Assembly (NCBI GenBank): GCA_947488935.1
Contig: CANLBN010000001.1
Coordinates: forward strand, 434,001-498,000
Reading direction: 5' to 3'
DNA: 64,000 nt
Source: an uncultured Pseudomonadales bacterium
GTDB taxonomy: Bacteria; Pseudomonadota; Gammaproteobacteria; Pseudomonadales; Cellvibrionaceae
Both the position numbers and the translations under genes were made by a program. Below, one piece after another: positions 24,971 to 35,552 of this stretch (its first letter is position 1; every line of letters starts with the position of its first letter). Below the pieces are notes generated by a model. That model was not told the origin of the DNA. It saw only the letters and a list, made by a program, of their open reading frames with translations, and did no database searches.

Positions 24971-25300
24971 ATGATGATAGACCCCCTTATTTTTTATAAA
25001 TCTTTAGCACAAGATACGCGCTTAAAATTAATTTTATTGCTTACACGATATAAAGAGTTATGCGTCTGTGATTTTACCGATGCACTAGCTCTCGACCAGC
25101 CTAAAATATCTAGACATCTAGCCGAGTTGAGAGGTGCAAAAATCATGCTCGATGAGCGGCGCGGAAAATGGATTTACTACAGACTGCACCCAAGCTTACC
25201 CGAATGGGCTAAAGAGATATTAAAAATAACACTAGAAGAAAATAAAAACCATATCGAAACTGAAATTAAAAAAATCAACCAACAAGCAAGCAATTGTTAA
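24971..25300 (+). CDS. arsR: ArsR-family arsenic-responsive repressor
   Basis: Winged-helix repressor released by arsenite. 109 aa from the ATG at 24971 (MMIDPLIFYKSL); the frame is open to 24905 but lacks family similarity there. The metalloid site ELCVCDF is in helix 3, with the recognition helix QPKISRHLAELRGAKI and wing DERRGKWIYYRLHP following. First gene of arsR-arsC-acr3. Confidence 0.93.
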   Translation: MMIDPLIFYKSLAQDTRLKLILLLTRYKELCVCDFTDALALDQPKISRHLAELRGAKIMLDERRGKWIYYRLHPSLPEWAKEILKITLEENKNHIETEIKKINQQASNC

Positions 25301-25316
25301 TTGATAGCGAAGACAT

Positions 25317-25790
25317 ATGATGAAAATTTTATATATTTGCACACACAATCGTTGTCGCAGCATATTATCCGAGGCAATCACTAACCATTTATCCAATGGG
25401 AAAATTATTGCAAAAAGCGCAGGTAGCCAGCCATCGGGGCAAGTACACCCACTATCATTAAAATATTTATCCCAAGAAGGTATCCCCACGGGTAACTTAT
25501 TGAGTCAATCTTGGGATGATTTTGAAAATTTCTCACCCGACATTGTTGTCACTGTTTGCGACAACGCCGCTGGAGAGGTATGTCCGCTATGGATGGGTGA
25601 CACCATAAAAGTTCACTGGGGCCTTAATGACCCATCTAAACTGCAAGGCACTGAAGACGAAATTGAATACGCTTTTAAAACAACCATCAGTGAAATTAGC
25701 AAGCGTGTGACTAAACTACTCTCTTTACACTCTGACATCAGTGATAAAAATGCTTTAAAAAACGAACTCGCAGCAATAGCAAGGGCTTAA
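25317..25790 (+). CDS. arsC: Arsenate reductase, thioredoxin-coupled type
   Basis: Reduces arsenate to arsenite. Low-molecular-weight phosphatase fold with the P-loop C8-THNR-C13-RS and the two extra cysteines C81 and C89 (TVCDNAAGEVC) that carry the disulfide cascade to thioredoxin, as in the pI258-type enzyme. The catalytic Asp is in GLNDPSK. 157 aa, longer at the C-terminus than the ~131-aa plasmid enzyme. Starts 16 bases after arsR. Confidence 0.93.
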   Translation: MMKILYICTHNRCRSILSEAITNHLSNGKIIAKSAGSQPSGQVHPLSLKYLSQEGIPTGNLLSQSWDDFENFSPDIVVTVCDNAAGEVCPLWMGDTIKVHWGLNDPSKLQGTEDEIEYAFKTTISEISKRVTKLLSLHSDISDKNALKNELAAIARA

Positions 25791-25849
25791 CTGATCGCTG
25801 TTTCGAGCGTGTTGAGAGCACAAAAACAATTAAAGACTAAGAGATAAGC

Positions 25850-26872
25850 ATGGGACTTTTTGAAAGATATTTATCGGTGTGGGTAGCATTATCTATTGTA
25901 CTCGGTGTGCTTTTGGGTGTGTTACTTCCCAACATGTTTGAAGTGATTGCCACCATAGAATACGCACATGTTAATTTAATTATCGCGGTACTTATTTGGT
26001 TAATGATTTATCCAATGATGATTCAAATCGATTTTTCATCGATCAAAGATGTCGGCAAAAAACCAAAAGGCTTGTTGCTCACCCTTGTTATTAATTGGTT
26101 AATAAAACCTTTTACGATGGCAGCATTGGGCTGGCTATTTTTTAAAGTATTTTTTGCAAGCTTTGTCGACCCACAATCGGCCAATGAGTATATTGCCGGG
26201 ATGATTTTATTAGGTGTTGCACCCTGCACGGCCATGGTGTTTGTTTGGAGCCAGTTAACCAAAGGCGATGCAAACTATACCTTAGTTCAAGTATCGGTAA
26301 ACGATATTATTATGATTTTTGCCTTTGCACCGATTACCGCACTATTACTCGGTGTCAGCGATATTAAGATCCCTTGGGAGACGCTGTTAATTTCTGTTGT
26401 ACTCTATGTATTACTACCGCTTATTGCCGGCATTATTACTCGACTAAAACTGGATAAAAAAAACGACAATAGTAAGCCCATCGAGAAACTAGTTGAGCGC
26501 TTAAAGCCATTATCGGTATTGGCTTTATTAGCCACCGTTGTTTTATTATTTGGCTTTCAAGCACAAACTATTTTAGAGCGACCACAGATCATTATTTTAA
26601 TTGCGATACCATTGCTTATTCAAACCTATGGTATCTTTGCTATCGCTTATTTTTTCGCCAAGCGATTAAAACTGCCCCACAATATTGCAGCACCTGCGTG
26701 CATGATTGGGACTTCTAACTTTTTCGAACTTGCCGTTGCGGTTGCCATCTCTTTATTTGGTGTACATTCCGGCGCTGCTTTAGCAACCGTTGTCGGTGTA
26801 TTGGTAGAGGTACCGGTGATGCTATCGCTAGTGTATTTAGCCAATAAAACAAAACACTGGTTTGATCATTAA
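25850..26872 (+). CDS. acr3: Arsenite efflux transporter, ACR3 family
   Basis: Ten-helix inner-membrane arsenite/proton antiporter. 340 aa. The conserved [15 protein letters not shown] segment (about residues 123-137) holds the essential cysteine, and [11 protein letters not shown] closes the protein. It completes the detoxification route: arsenate entering by phosphate uptake is reduced by ArsC and exported here. This is the ACR3 rather than ArsB type. Confidence 0.95.
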   Translation: MGLFERYLSVWVALSIVLGVLLGVLLPNMFEVIATIEYAHVNLIIAVLIWLMIYPMMIQIDFSSIKDVGKKPKGLLLTLVINWLIKPFTMAALGWLFFKVFFASFVDPQSANEYIAGMILLGVAPCTAMVFVWSQLTKGDANYTLVQVSVNDIIMIFAFAPITALLLGVSDIKIPWETLLISVVLYVLLPLIAGIITRLKLDKKNDNSKPIEKLVERLKPLSVLALLATVVLLFGFQAQTILERPQIIILIAIPLLIQTYGIFAIAYFFAKRLKLPHNIAAPACMIGTSNFFELAVAVAISLFGVHSGAALATVVGVLVEVPVMLSLVYLANKTKHWFDH

Positions 26873-26892
26873 ATTTGTCGTGGGTGTGAAAA

Positions 26893-26920
26893 GCGGTGAT
26901 TAATACAAACTAATCACCGC
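26893..26920. terminator. Bidirectional terminator between acr3 and argH
   Basis: GCGGTGATTA and TAATCACCGC form a 10-bp stem between two convergent genes. T-rich runs follow on both strands. Confidence 0.8.
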
Positions 26921-26960
26921 GTCTTTTATGATTATTGATAAGAGTAGACTTTGCTAATAA

Positions 26961-28394
26961 TTACGAGCGTGCTGCTAATAGTTGCTTAGCATTATCAACC
27001 GCTGCCTTTACTTGCTTAGGAGCGGTGCCGCCAATGTGGTTTCTTGCAGCCACGGAGCCTTCGAGGGTTAGCACATCAAACACATCTTGTTCGATAGTTG
27101 TCGAGAATTGCTGTAACTCCGCAAGCGTCATCTCGGATAAGTCTTTATTTTGCTCAATACCATAAGCAACTGACTTACCAACAATTTCGTGAGAATCACG
27201 AAAAGCAATGCCCTTGCGTACTAAGTAATCAGCTAGATCTGTTGCTGTCGAAAAGCCTTTTTTAGCCGCCTGATACATATTGTCTTTTTTTGCCTGTATC
27301 GCCGGTATCATATCGGCAAAGGCGCGTAGACAGTCACGCACGGTATCAATGGTATCAAAGAGAGGCTCTTTATCTTCTTGGTTGTCTTTATTGTAAGCCA
27401 GCGGTTGCGACTTCATTAATGTAAGCAGGCTGGTTAGATTGCCATATACCCGACCTGTTTTACCGCGTACTAGCTCTGGCACATCGGGGTTTTTCTTTTG
27501 TGGCATGATGGACGAGCCCGTGCAAAAGCGATCGGGCAAGTCGATAAAATCAAACTGTGCAGAGGTCCATAAAATTAACTCTTCGCTCGCACGAGACAAG
27601 TGCATTAACAAAACACTAGCCGCAGAACAAAACTCAATAGCAAAATCCCTATCACTGACAGAGTCCAGCGAGTTAGCCGTTGGGCGCTCAAAACCTAATA
27701 AGTCTGCAGTGTAATCACGATCGATAGGATAAGTGGTACCTGCCAACGCCGCAGCGCCTAGCGGGGATTGGTTTAAGCGCTGCCGACAATCCATAAAACG
27801 ATCGAAGTCGCGGCTTAACATCTCAAACCATGCCATTAAGTGATGCCCAAAGGTTACCGGTTGCGCCGTTTGCAAATGCGTAAAACCTGGCATAATAGTC
27901 CCGGCCTCACGCTCGGCAACCACTAATAAACCCTCTTGTAGTCGCGTTAGCTCTTTGGCAATGGCATCGATTGCGCTGCGAACATATAAACGGATATCTG
28001 TTGCTACTTGATCGTTACGAGAGCGGCCGGTATGCAGTTTTTTACCCGTAATACCAATGCGCTTAGTTAACGCACTCTCGATATTCATATGTACGTCTTC
28101 TAACTCGACAGACCATTCAAATGTACCCTGCTCTATGTCTGCACGTACGCCTTCAAGCCCTGCGTATATTTGCTGTTTTTCGTCATCGGACAGCACACCA
28201 ACCTTTGCCAGCATAGTCGCGTGCGCAATAGAACCTTCGATATCTTCTAAATACATACGTTGATCAAAATCTACCGAGGCAGTAAAGCGTTGTACAAACG
28301 CATCTGTCGCTTCGCTAAAGCGTCCACCCCAGGCAGAGGATGTGGCAGTTTTGTCCGTGTTAACGTCATTTGTATTAGAGAGATCTTTAGTCAT
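26961..28394 (-). CDS. argH: Argininosuccinate lyase
   Basis: Last step of arginine biosynthesis: argininosuccinate to arginine and fumarate. 477 aa. The fumarase-superfamily signature [12 protein letters not shown] (about residues 290-301) and the [13 protein letters not shown] and [11 protein letters not shown] motifs are intact. The N-terminal extension (1-20) is Ser/Thr/Asp-rich and unusual only in composition. It is divergent from algZ, as in Pseudomonas. Confidence 0.97.
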   Translation of the reverse strand: MTKDLSNTNDVNTDKTATSSAWGGRFSEATDAFVQRFTASVDFDQRMYLEDIEGSIAHATMLAKVGVLSDDEKQQIYAGLEGVRADIEQGTFEWSVELEDVHMNIESALTKRIGITGKKLHTGRSRNDQVATDIRLYVRSAIDAIAKELTRLQEGLLVVAEREAGTIMPGFTHLQTAQPVTFGHHLMAWFEMLSRDFDRFMDCRQRLNQSPLGAAALAGTTYPIDRDYTADLLGFERPTANSLDSVSDRDFAIEFCSAASVLLMHLSRASEELILWTSAQFDFIDLPDRFCTGSSIMPQKKNPDVPELVRGKTGRVYGNLTSLLTLMKSQPLAYNKDNQEDKEPLFDTIDTVRDCLRAFADMIPAIQAKKDNMYQAAKKGFSTATDLADYLVRKGIAFRDSHEIVGKSVAYGIEQNKDLSEMTLAELQQFSTTIEQDVFDVLTLEGSVAARNHIGGTAPKQVKAAVDNAKQLLAARS

Positions 28395-28591
28395 TGCTTA
28401 TCCATTGTTAAATGATGGCTACAACATAGCAGGGAGAGGTCGCCATAAAATATAAAGTGTCGCGCATTATAGCGGATATCACATTAAAGGCTATAAGCGT
28501 CACTAGTAGAAGGTTAGCCCTGTGATAAACTGCGGCTTAACACGCGTAATATCTATATACATCAATAACAAATACGCAGTATGGAAAAAAT

Positions 28592-29617
28592 ATGAGCGAT
28601 GAACAAAAACAGCCTCTGCCACTACTACCCTATTTGTGTTCTCCTTCAGCTATTTTGGGCTTGGTATTAATTGGTGAGCTACTGTCTCTCGTCATTATGC
28701 TTGCCGATTATTCCTCTGGTTTCTCTTGGGTGTCTCTTGGCATTATCTCGATGCTAGTTCAGTGGATCATACTCAGCTGCGCCTTAGTACTATGCCAATT
28801 ACGCCCCTTATTAAATCGCCTCTCACTATTTTTAAGTGGCTGCCTAGCTTTTAGCCTTTGCCTAGCTATCTCGGCCATGATTTTGTGGCTAGCGCCAATA
28901 GTGATGTCGCTTCCAAACGATATGGAGCAATGGGCAAGGTCTATGTCGATTTCGGCTATATTTGCAGGTATTTTATTGCGCTACTTGTACTTGCAACAGC
29001 AACTGAGCAATCAGCAACAAGCCGAACTCGAATCAAGGGTTCAGTCACTACAGTCGCGTATACGGCCCCACTTTCTATTCAATAGCATGAACACTATTGC
29101 AAGCTTGATCAGTTTTGATGCAAAGGCCGCAGAAAAAGCCGTTGAAGACCTAAGCGAGCTATTTCGCTCAAGCTTGCAAAGCCCAGGGCTTGTCGATTTG
29201 AGTCAGGAGCTGGATCTTTGCAGACGCTATATTGATATAGAAAAAATACGCCTAGACAAACGTTTAACGATGGAATGGGCTATCGAAGATCCCATACCAC
29301 AGGCACAAGTGCCCTCTTTGTTTATACAGCCACTATTAGAGAATGCCATTGGCCACGGCATACAGCATTTAATAGAAGGCGGCACAGTTAAGCTATCGAT
29401 TATTCAAGATAATAATATTCTTTATATAGCCGTTACCAATCCAATATCAAAAGTTGCCCAGCCAGATAGAACTAATGGCAATAATATTGCACTAAGTAAT
29501 ATTAGAAATAGACTGCAGCTATATTTTGGCGGCAAGGCTCAAATAACAGCCGAATCCGATAATAATCAGTTTGTTGTCAGTATTACACTACCCGTAGTAA
29601 AAAATAAAAACCCATAG
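28592..29617 (+). CDS. algZ: LytS/AlgZ-type sensor histidine kinase
   Basis: 341 aa. Four transmembrane helices (residues ~15-135) are followed by a His_kinase domain of the LytS type with the phospho-acceptor motif RPHFLFNSMNTI (about residue 165) and an ATPase domain (PLLENAIGHGI). Pairs with the response regulator 11 bp downstream. In Pseudomonas AlgZ(FimS)-AlgR control type IV pili and exopolysaccharide; the exact regulon here is not known. Confidence 0.9.
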   Translation: MSDEQKQPLPLLPYLCSPSAILGLVLIGELLSLVIMLADYSSGFSWVSLGIISMLVQWIILSCALVLCQLRPLLNRLSLFLSGCLAFSLCLAISAMILWLAPIVMSLPNDMEQWARSMSISAIFAGILLRYLYLQQQLSNQQQAELESRVQSLQSRIRPHFLFNSMNTIASLISFDAKAAEKAVEDLSELFRSSLQSPGLVDLSQELDLCRRYIDIEKIRLDKRLTMEWAIEDPIPQAQVPSLFIQPLLENAIGHGIQHLIEGGTVKLSIIQDNNILYIAVTNPISKVAQPDRTNGNNIALSNIRNRLQLYFGGKAQITAESDNNQFVVSITLPVVKNKNP

Positions 29618-29628
29618 AGAGATAGTAT

Positions 29629-30360
29629 ATGGATATCGTTATTGTCGATGACGAACCATTAGCCAGAAAACGGCTACATAAAATGATCACTGAATATGGC
29701 CATACCGTTATTGCTGAGGCAGCAAACGGCAATGAGGCGCTGGATGCCGTCGCCATCCATGACCCAGCTGTTATTTTATTAGACATAGAGATGCCAGGAG
29801 AAACTGGCCTAGAGACGGCAAAAAAAATAGCTGCGCTAGACTCGCCCCCAGCGATTATCTTTACGACCGCCTACGACCAATATGCGCTAGAGGCCTTTGA
29901 TACCTCGGCAAGTAGCTACCTATTAAAGCCCATACAGCAAACGCAACTAAAAGACGCACTAGAAAAGGCTAAGAGCGTTACTAAGTTGCAGCTAGAATCC
30001 TTAAAAGAAGGCGCAGAAAACTCAAACCGACGCCAACATATCACCTCTAAAGGTCATCGTGGCATCGAATTGATCGCACTGGAAGATATCCGCTATTTTA
30101 TGGCAGATCAAAAATATGTCACGGTTATTGGTATTAACGAGAGCGTACTGATTGATGAAACACTAAAAGAACTCGAGGCCGAGTTCTCGAAACAGTTTAT
30201 TCGAGTACATCGCAATTCATTAGTATCCATTAAGCATATCTTAGGCCTAAATAGAGACAGACAAGGGCACTACAGCCTACGCATTGCAGATATAGACGAC
30301 ACACCAACCGTTAGTAGGCGCTATGCCAGCAAAATTAAAAGTTTGTTAAAAATACTTTAA
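29629..30360 (+). CDS. algR: LytTR-type response regulator AlgR
   Basis: 243 aa: receiver domain (1-120, acidic pocket VDDE, phospho-acceptor LLDIEMPG at about residue 54, KP at 104) joined to a LytTR DNA-binding domain (140-243, EDIRYFMADQKYVTV...FIRVHRNSLVSIKHI). In Pseudomonas hemC follows directly; here about 6 kb of other genes intervene. Confidence 0.92.
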   Translation: MDIVIVDDEPLARKRLHKMITEYGHTVIAEAANGNEALDAVAIHDPAVILLDIEMPGETGLETAKKIAALDSPPAIIFTTAYDQYALEAFDTSASSYLLKPIQQTQLKDALEKAKSVTKLQLESLKEGAENSNRRQHITSKGHRGIELIALEDIRYFMADQKYVTVIGINESVLIDETLKELEAEFSKQFIRVHRNSLVSIKHILGLNRDRQGHYSLRIADIDDTPTVSRRYASKIKSLLKIL

Positions 30361-30393
30361 ATGATTAGCTATAAATAGTATTACCTAAAAGTA

Positions 30394-30894
30394 TTAATAG
30401 CGCTTAAGAGAGACCGTCACAGAAAATAAAGCAACAGGCTCATCACCAAATTTATCTGGGCAGGTTGCGACAACTTCAAAGGGCAACTCCTCTCGCTCAC
30501 CCGAGGCAACCACTCTACTCACAAATGCTTTAAGCTCTGAAATATTACTACAGGTAAAATAGGCGTCGCCTTCAACTCGCTTTAAAAACTTTGCCTCAAA
30601 GTGACTAAAGACCAGTGATACTCTTTCACCACTATCCATAATTTCTTTCATCACCGCAATGCCACCCGTACATTCAGCCGCAATAGCAAGGGCACCAAAG
30701 TAAATAGAATTTAAATGGTTTTTAACTCGTCGCCTAAAGCCAATTTTTAATACACATTGCTTGTCGTCCATGCAAACAATTTTGGGCCTAATCGCAAAGA
30801 TAAGTGGGATTTTAAAAAGACCAAGCCCTTGTAGCATAACGGTGTAACGCAAAGGTGTGGGTATACGTAATAATACTTTTTGAATAAAACTCAT
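30394..30894 (-). CDS. DUF4442 hotdog-fold thioesterase-like protein
   Basis: 166 aa; resembles DUF4442 proteins of the hotdog superfamily (central VKNHLNSIYFGALAIAAECTGGIAVM, in parts: NHLNSIYFGALA). Members are predicted acyl-CoA-type thioesterases; no enzyme assay defines the family. It is convergent with algR and upstream of nothing on its own strand except the porin-like gene 134 bp away, so it may be the last gene of the leftward accessory module. Confidence 0.75.
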   Translation of the reverse strand: MSFIQKVLLRIPTPLRYTVMLQGLGLFKIPLIFAIRPKIVCMDDKQCVLKIGFRRRVKNHLNSIYFGALAIAAECTGGIAVMKEIMDSGERVSLVFSHFEAKFLKRVEGDAYFTCSNISELKAFVSRVVASGEREELPFEVVATCPDKFGDEPVALFSVTVSLKRY

Positions 30895-31028
30895 ATAGGG
30901 TTCAATTGATTAAAAATTACTAAAGTTATTGGATTATTGTTTATGCTTTAGCGCATATTTTTATTATCTATTTAATGGCTGCACTACAATGCTCTTATTC
31001 AATAGATTTTTAGCCTACAGTTCGTTGA

Positions 31029-32270
31029 TCAAAAAAATCGCTCTAAAGTCAACTGTATACGATCATCATCATTGAGTGCCGTAAGAGGGTCGCTACTATC
31101 GCTTCCCTGAAAAAGTAGACCTTCGATCGCCACTGTCCAACGATCATTGATTCGTCTAGAAGCCTCGATTAAAAAGCTACGCGTAGACGAATCTGCGTCA
31201 TAACTGCCGCCAACTAATAATGCAGAATCAAAGCTATCATTTAGTGTTAAACGCGCACCCACAAAAATATCATTTTGAAAAATCGCATTGCTATCTGTGC
31301 CACGCTCGTCCCACCCATATTCGAGTAGCACGCCAATATCTGCTGAGCTGCTAGCTATTCCAAAAAAAGTATATTCAAAACCGAGTTGGGTTGCAGAGTA
31401 CTCTTCAAGATTACTTTTTTGGTAAAGACCTTCAAATTTCCAAAGCCAGTTGCCAATAGTTGCCTGAACATCCGCACCTATTTGATCAATCTCTTCATAA
31501 AAAGGCGTTAACTGCAAAGACCCATTACTAAGAGATGGCTCGAAGATAGGTTCTCTATCTGTACCTCTAAACCAGTAAACACCCACATCAAAAACACCAA
31601 CGGAGTGACTCCAGCGTAGCGCGAGGTCTATTGCATTCTCTTCTCTATCATCTTCAAAACGCGCATTGCTGTCATCGACAATCAGCTCTCCGCGAAGGCG
31701 ACCATCTTCTCCTGCAAAGGTTCTTTCACGAAAACCCGCAAGAATAAATGCATCAAAAATACCCCAGTCAGTTACACGTGACAAAGAGATTAATGGCTGG
31801 CCAAGTTTTTCTTCGCCATCAAATGATTCAACGCTATCGGTTTGATTAATGACATCGACTAGCTGATTAAACTCTGTCACCCCCCAAAATACTTTACGCA
31901 CACCCACGTGCAATTCCCAGCTATCGAACACATAAGTAAAATCGAGTTCGCGGATATCGCCATGAGAGCGCTCTTCATCATTCTCGTCAATACGATAAAA
32001 AGGGGTAAAAACTAAAGAACTATCGCCATTATTCCAATCCCAAAAAAATTCAGGCGCTAAAGCTACCGAGAGATTAGTACGATAGTCCTGCCCCTCAAAT
32101 TGCCCATCTCTTGCATAAGCGGTAATTTCAAACTGTGTGCTGCCCGAAACCTCTACCGCACTGGCCGCCAAGCTATAGCTAAACGCAAACAAAGTGCCCA
32201 ATGCCAATAGAATAGAGTGCCTATAAAAATAGGGGCGACAAAGTATTTTTTTAGGCAATGCTGTCATCAT
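31029..32270 (-). CDS. Outer-membrane beta-barrel protein
   Basis: 413 aa. A signal peptide (cleavage near residue 38, SAVE) precedes many alternating amphipathic beta strands rich in aromatic girdle residues (for example WELHVGVRKVFWGVTEF, VGVYWFRGTD). The last residues IQLTLERFF end in phenylalanine, the BAM recognition signal. It lies 16 bp downstream of the LolA-like gene, in the operon with the MMPL transporter. Family name uncertain; probably the outer-membrane partner of that transporter. Confidence 0.82.
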   Translation of the reverse strand: MMTALPKKILCRPYFYRHSILLALGTLFAFSYSLAASAVEVSGSTQFEITAYARDGQFEGQDYRTNLSVALAPEFFWDWNNGDSSLVFTPFYRIDENDEERSHGDIRELDFTYVFDSWELHVGVRKVFWGVTEFNQLVDVINQTDSVESFDGEEKLGQPLISLSRVTDWGIFDAFILAGFRERTFAGEDGRLRGELIVDDSNARFEDDREENAIDLALRWSHSVGVFDVGVYWFRGTDREPIFEPSLSNGSLQLTPFYEEIDQIGADVQATIGNWLWKFEGLYQKSNLEEYSATQLGFEYTFFGIASSSADIGVLLEYGWDERGTDSNAIFQNDIFVGARLTLNDSFDSALLVGGSYDADSSTRSFLIEASRRINDRWTVAIEGLLFQGSDSSDPLTALNDDDRIQLTLERFF

Positions 32271-32286
32271 CAGTAATTACTACTTT

Positions 32287-33099
32287 TTACTTAGCGCGTT
32301 TCAATGTGTTTTTGTTAAAGTCTCTATCTGTTAACCCCGTTCTAAATTCGTACCCTTCAAAAACAAGATCCGTAGTTTTTTTGGATTGATGATTAACCAT
32401 CTTTGTCGCGGTTGCTCGCCAGTACTTATCAAGATAAAGCGTAAAGTCTTCAACGGTTAGCGTTTTTAATAGGCTGTTTCTACGATCGTAGAATTCTATT
32501 TTCCAATTACGAAATTCTGTTGTATCAATCCAGCTAACTAAGCGTGTATAACCAGAAAATTTATCGACAGGATTTTGCTCAACAACAAAACAAGTACCAC
32601 CTTTACAAGGTTCTTCGCGTAAAAACTTATAGGTGTATTTTTCTACCTCAAAGGAAGATAGATCTTCATAAGAGAACTCTGACCCCACAAAAGGGCCTGA
32701 CTTATTGCGCGATGCAATACGCTTTACACGCTTGAGTGCTGGCAGATATAACCATTGATCATCGGCGCCTATAGCGTGAGAAAAACTTAAAAAAGCAGTG
32801 CCTTTAACATCACGAGGATGGTCAAAAATATTGAGTGCTTTATCGCCATCGCCTTGAACCTCTAAGGCTTTTGTACGTAGCTCACGCGTACTTTCTTGAC
32901 CTGCTGCGTTTTTCAAAATCATCTTTAAAGTAGTTTGGCTATCGCCCCAACCAAGATCACGCTCTTTTACCTTTTTTGCAATTTGCAAACCTTTTTCAGC
33001 AGGGTCACTACTAAACTCTGCTTGGGATTGAAAACTCAACAAAACGACTGCTGAACTAATACTCGCAATCACTATTTTTTTAATGTTTTTCGTCAACAT
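32287..33099 (-). CDS. Outer-membrane lipoprotein-sorting (LolA-like) protein
   Basis: 270 aa; signal peptide cleaved after SQA (about residue 27), then a LolA/LppX-like beta-sheet periplasmic domain typical of proteins encoded next to MMPL/RND exporters (motifs WLYLPALKRVKRIASRNKSG, PFVGSEFSYEDLSS). These proteins are thought to carry lipophilic cargo across the periplasm. Contains a probable disulfide pair (PCKGGTC). Starts 37 bp after the MMPL gene. Confidence 0.88.
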   Translation of the reverse strand: MLTKNIKKIVIASISSAVVLLSFQSQAEFSSDPAEKGLQIAKKVKERDLGWGDSQTTLKMILKNAAGQESTRELRTKALEVQGDGDKALNIFDHPRDVKGTAFLSFSHAIGADDQWLYLPALKRVKRIASRNKSGPFVGSEFSYEDLSSFEVEKYTYKFLREEPCKGGTCFVVEQNPVDKFSGYTRLVSWIDTTEFRNWKIEFYDRRNSLLKTLTVEDFTLYLDKYWRATATKMVNHQSKKTTDLVFEGYEFRTGLTDRDFNKNTLKRAK

Positions 33100-33136
33100 A
33101 ATAAGTTACCTTTCAATTAAATCTATTTGTTCAATA

Positions 33137-35488
33137 CTAGTTAATATTAGCGCTCAGTGCAGCAGTGCTATCTACTTGCTCTTCGTCGGTTTTATTGGCT
33201 TTGTCTTTATCAATCAACATTAAAAGAGGCGGTAAAAATACAAAATCAACAATAAGCGCTACACCAATAGTTATTGCCGTTAACAGCCCCATGTCTGCAT
33301 TGAGTTTAAACGTTGATTGAGCCAGCACCATAAAGCCCGCAATTAAGACCAATGTTGTTATCCACAGTGCACGACCAACACTCGCAAAGGCATAGCGCAC
33401 CGCCTCTACGGTATCTTTATTTTTAATACGGCGTGCACGTAGATATTTACTCAGAAAATGTACGGTATCATCGACAACAATACCAAGGGTCATCCCAGTT
33501 ACAACCGATAACGCAAGCCCTATCTGCCCATCAATAAAGAACCAAAGACCAAAACCTATTGCTGCTGGAATAAGGTTAGGTATTAAGCTAATAAAGCCAA
33601 ATTTTACAGAGCGCAATGCAAGACCTAACAATAAGGAAATTAGAATCAATGCTGCTGTTGTACCCAATAACATCGAATAGATATTACGCTGACCAATATG
33701 CGCGAACATTAGGTTTGGGCTTGCCGTCGTTGCTGTGTACTTAGGAGCATTATCGGCAAACCATTGATTGATTCTATTTTCTAAATCAATATTTTGCGTG
33801 CTCGTCAAATTTTTAGTGGTCACCATAATGCGGGAGGCCGCTTTATCGACATCAATTTGGTTATTGAGGTCAAGCCCGTAAGGTAGTGACAATTCGTAGA
33901 GCAATAAATATTGTGCAGCTAGATCCCTCTCTGAAGGCAGATTATAGTATTCCTCTGCATCACCGTGCATGTTCTTATTCAAACGTTTTATAACATCTGA
34001 CAGCACATTAATATTTTCAGTCTCTGGTTGCTCACGCATCCAGTCAGTAAAATCAGCCAATACATTTAAGTATTCTGGGTTATTAATGCCACCTGATTCC
34101 TTACTATCAACTTGGATTTCCTGTGTCATTAAGCCCGACACGCGTTCTTCCATAAAATCTGTTGCTTGCCTAAAAGGCACAGTATCATCAAAATATTTAA
34201 CAAAATTATCATTTAAAATATTTTGTGGCACAAAAGCGGATATACCAAGAATGACGACAATCGATGCCGGAAACAATATTTTACGTTTTTCGATAACAAA
34301 GTCTGCAATCGTTGCCATAAAATCGCTTTTACGCTCGGCCTCAGGTACAACTTTAATGGGCAGTAGCGCAAGCATTGCAGGAAATAATGTAATAGAAAAT
34401 AAAAACGCCAGCATAACACCCATAGCAACAATATTACCGAGATCATTGAAAGGCGGCGAATCTGAAAAATTCATACTTAAAAAACCAATCGCTGTTGTTA
34501 CACTCGTCAGCAAAATAGGCTGAAAGTTAACACGAAGGCTTTCGATAATCGCTTTTTTCTTTTCCATCCCATGGCGCATTTCATATAACAGAGTCGTCAA
34601 GATATGAATACAGTCAGCCACGGCTAGCGTCACAATAATCGTTGGCGCTGAGGCAGAAGGCCCCGTTAGGAAAAAGCCCATCCAACCTGCAAGTCCCATT
34701 GCAGATGCAATAGAAAAGACAACGATAACCATTGTTGCAATACTGCCGCTAACGGTTCTTAGCAAAAAAATCATCGCAAGTGCAATAACACCAAACATAA
34801 TAGGCACTAGCGTTGCGTTGTCGTTAAGGGATGATTCTGTGAATGCATTATTCATCATGATCATGCCCGAGAGCTGAATATCAAGCTCTGGATATTTTTC
34901 TACAATTTGAGCTTGGATTTCACGTACCTTGCCAACTACTTCGGGCAATTCGGTAACAGGATCTACACCTGGCAATTGAATAGTTGCATTAACCACTGTT
35001 ACCGATGCATCCTCAGATATTAATTTCTTGCGCAAGACAGGTTCGGTTAATGTAATATTTTTAGTGCCTTCGAAATCAAGATCAGGCAATACCTCAGGCT
35101 CTAACACTAAATCTGCAACAATAAGGTCGTCATCTTCTGCCACGGTGTGCTGATAATTAGTAATCGAGTCAACTCGGCTCGCATAGGGGATTTGCCAAGA
35201 CTCTGTTGTCAGTGCGTATATTGCTGCGAGTGTTTCCTCTTTAAAAACGACTCTATCTTTAGGCGCTACAATAAATGCAACACCATCGTTTTTCGTGAAG
35301 GTTTTTTGCATCTGCTCAAAAGCAGTCAGTTGTGGGTTCTCGCTCCCAAAAAACACGCGATAATCTGATTTAAAGGTTAACTTACTCGCACCGAAAGCTG
35401 AGGCAAATACAATAATCAGTAGTGCAATAATCACCAAAAACGGTCGACGAATGGTTAAGTGAAATAAGGTTTCCATTATCTTATTCAT
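33137..35488 (-). CDS. MMPL/RND-superfamily lipid exporter (HpnN-like)
   Basis: 783-aa inner-membrane transporter with two repeats of one plus five transmembrane helices (N-half helices after residue 220, C-half after 610) and two large periplasmic domains. The sequence VADCIHILTTLLYEM in the first half and VDDTVHFLSKYLRAR in the second are the two RND helix-4 motifs with proton-relay acidic residues. HpnN/MmpL relatives export hopanoids, lipids or polyketides. Followed by LolA-like and barrel genes, making a complete inner membrane-periplasm-outer membrane set. Confidence 0.9.
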   Translation of the reverse strand: MNKIMETLFHLTIRRPFLVIIALLIIVFASAFGASKLTFKSDYRVFFGSENPQLTAFEQMQKTFTKNDGVAFIVAPKDRVVFKEETLAAIYALTTESWQIPYASRVDSITNYQHTVAEDDDLIVADLVLEPEVLPDLDFEGTKNITLTEPVLRKKLISEDASVTVVNATIQLPGVDPVTELPEVVGKVREIQAQIVEKYPELDIQLSGMIMMNNAFTESSLNDNATLVPIMFGVIALAMIFLLRTVSGSIATMVIVVFSIASAMGLAGWMGFFLTGPSASAPTIIVTLAVADCIHILTTLLYEMRHGMEKKKAIIESLRVNFQPILLTSVTTAIGFLSMNFSDSPPFNDLGNIVAMGVMLAFLFSITLFPAMLALLPIKVVPEAERKSDFMATIADFVIEKRKILFPASIVVILGISAFVPQNILNDNFVKYFDDTVPFRQATDFMEERVSGLMTQEIQVDSKESGGINNPEYLNVLADFTDWMREQPETENINVLSDVIKRLNKNMHGDAEEYYNLPSERDLAAQYLLLYELSLPYGLDLNNQIDVDKAASRIMVTTKNLTSTQNIDLENRINQWFADNAPKYTATTASPNLMFAHIGQRNIYSMLLGTTAALILISLLLGLALRSVKFGFISLIPNLIPAAIGFGLWFFIDGQIGLALSVVTGMTLGIVVDDTVHFLSKYLRARRIKNKDTVEAVRYAFASVGRALWITTLVLIAGFMVLAQSTFKLNADMGLLTAITIGVALIVDFVFLPPLLMLIDKDKANKTDEEQVDSTAALSANIN

Positions 35489-35552
35489 ATTTTTATCTCT
35501 TAAAATTATATTTGTTTAACAACACATAAAAAATTTGTTAACTAAAAAGCCA

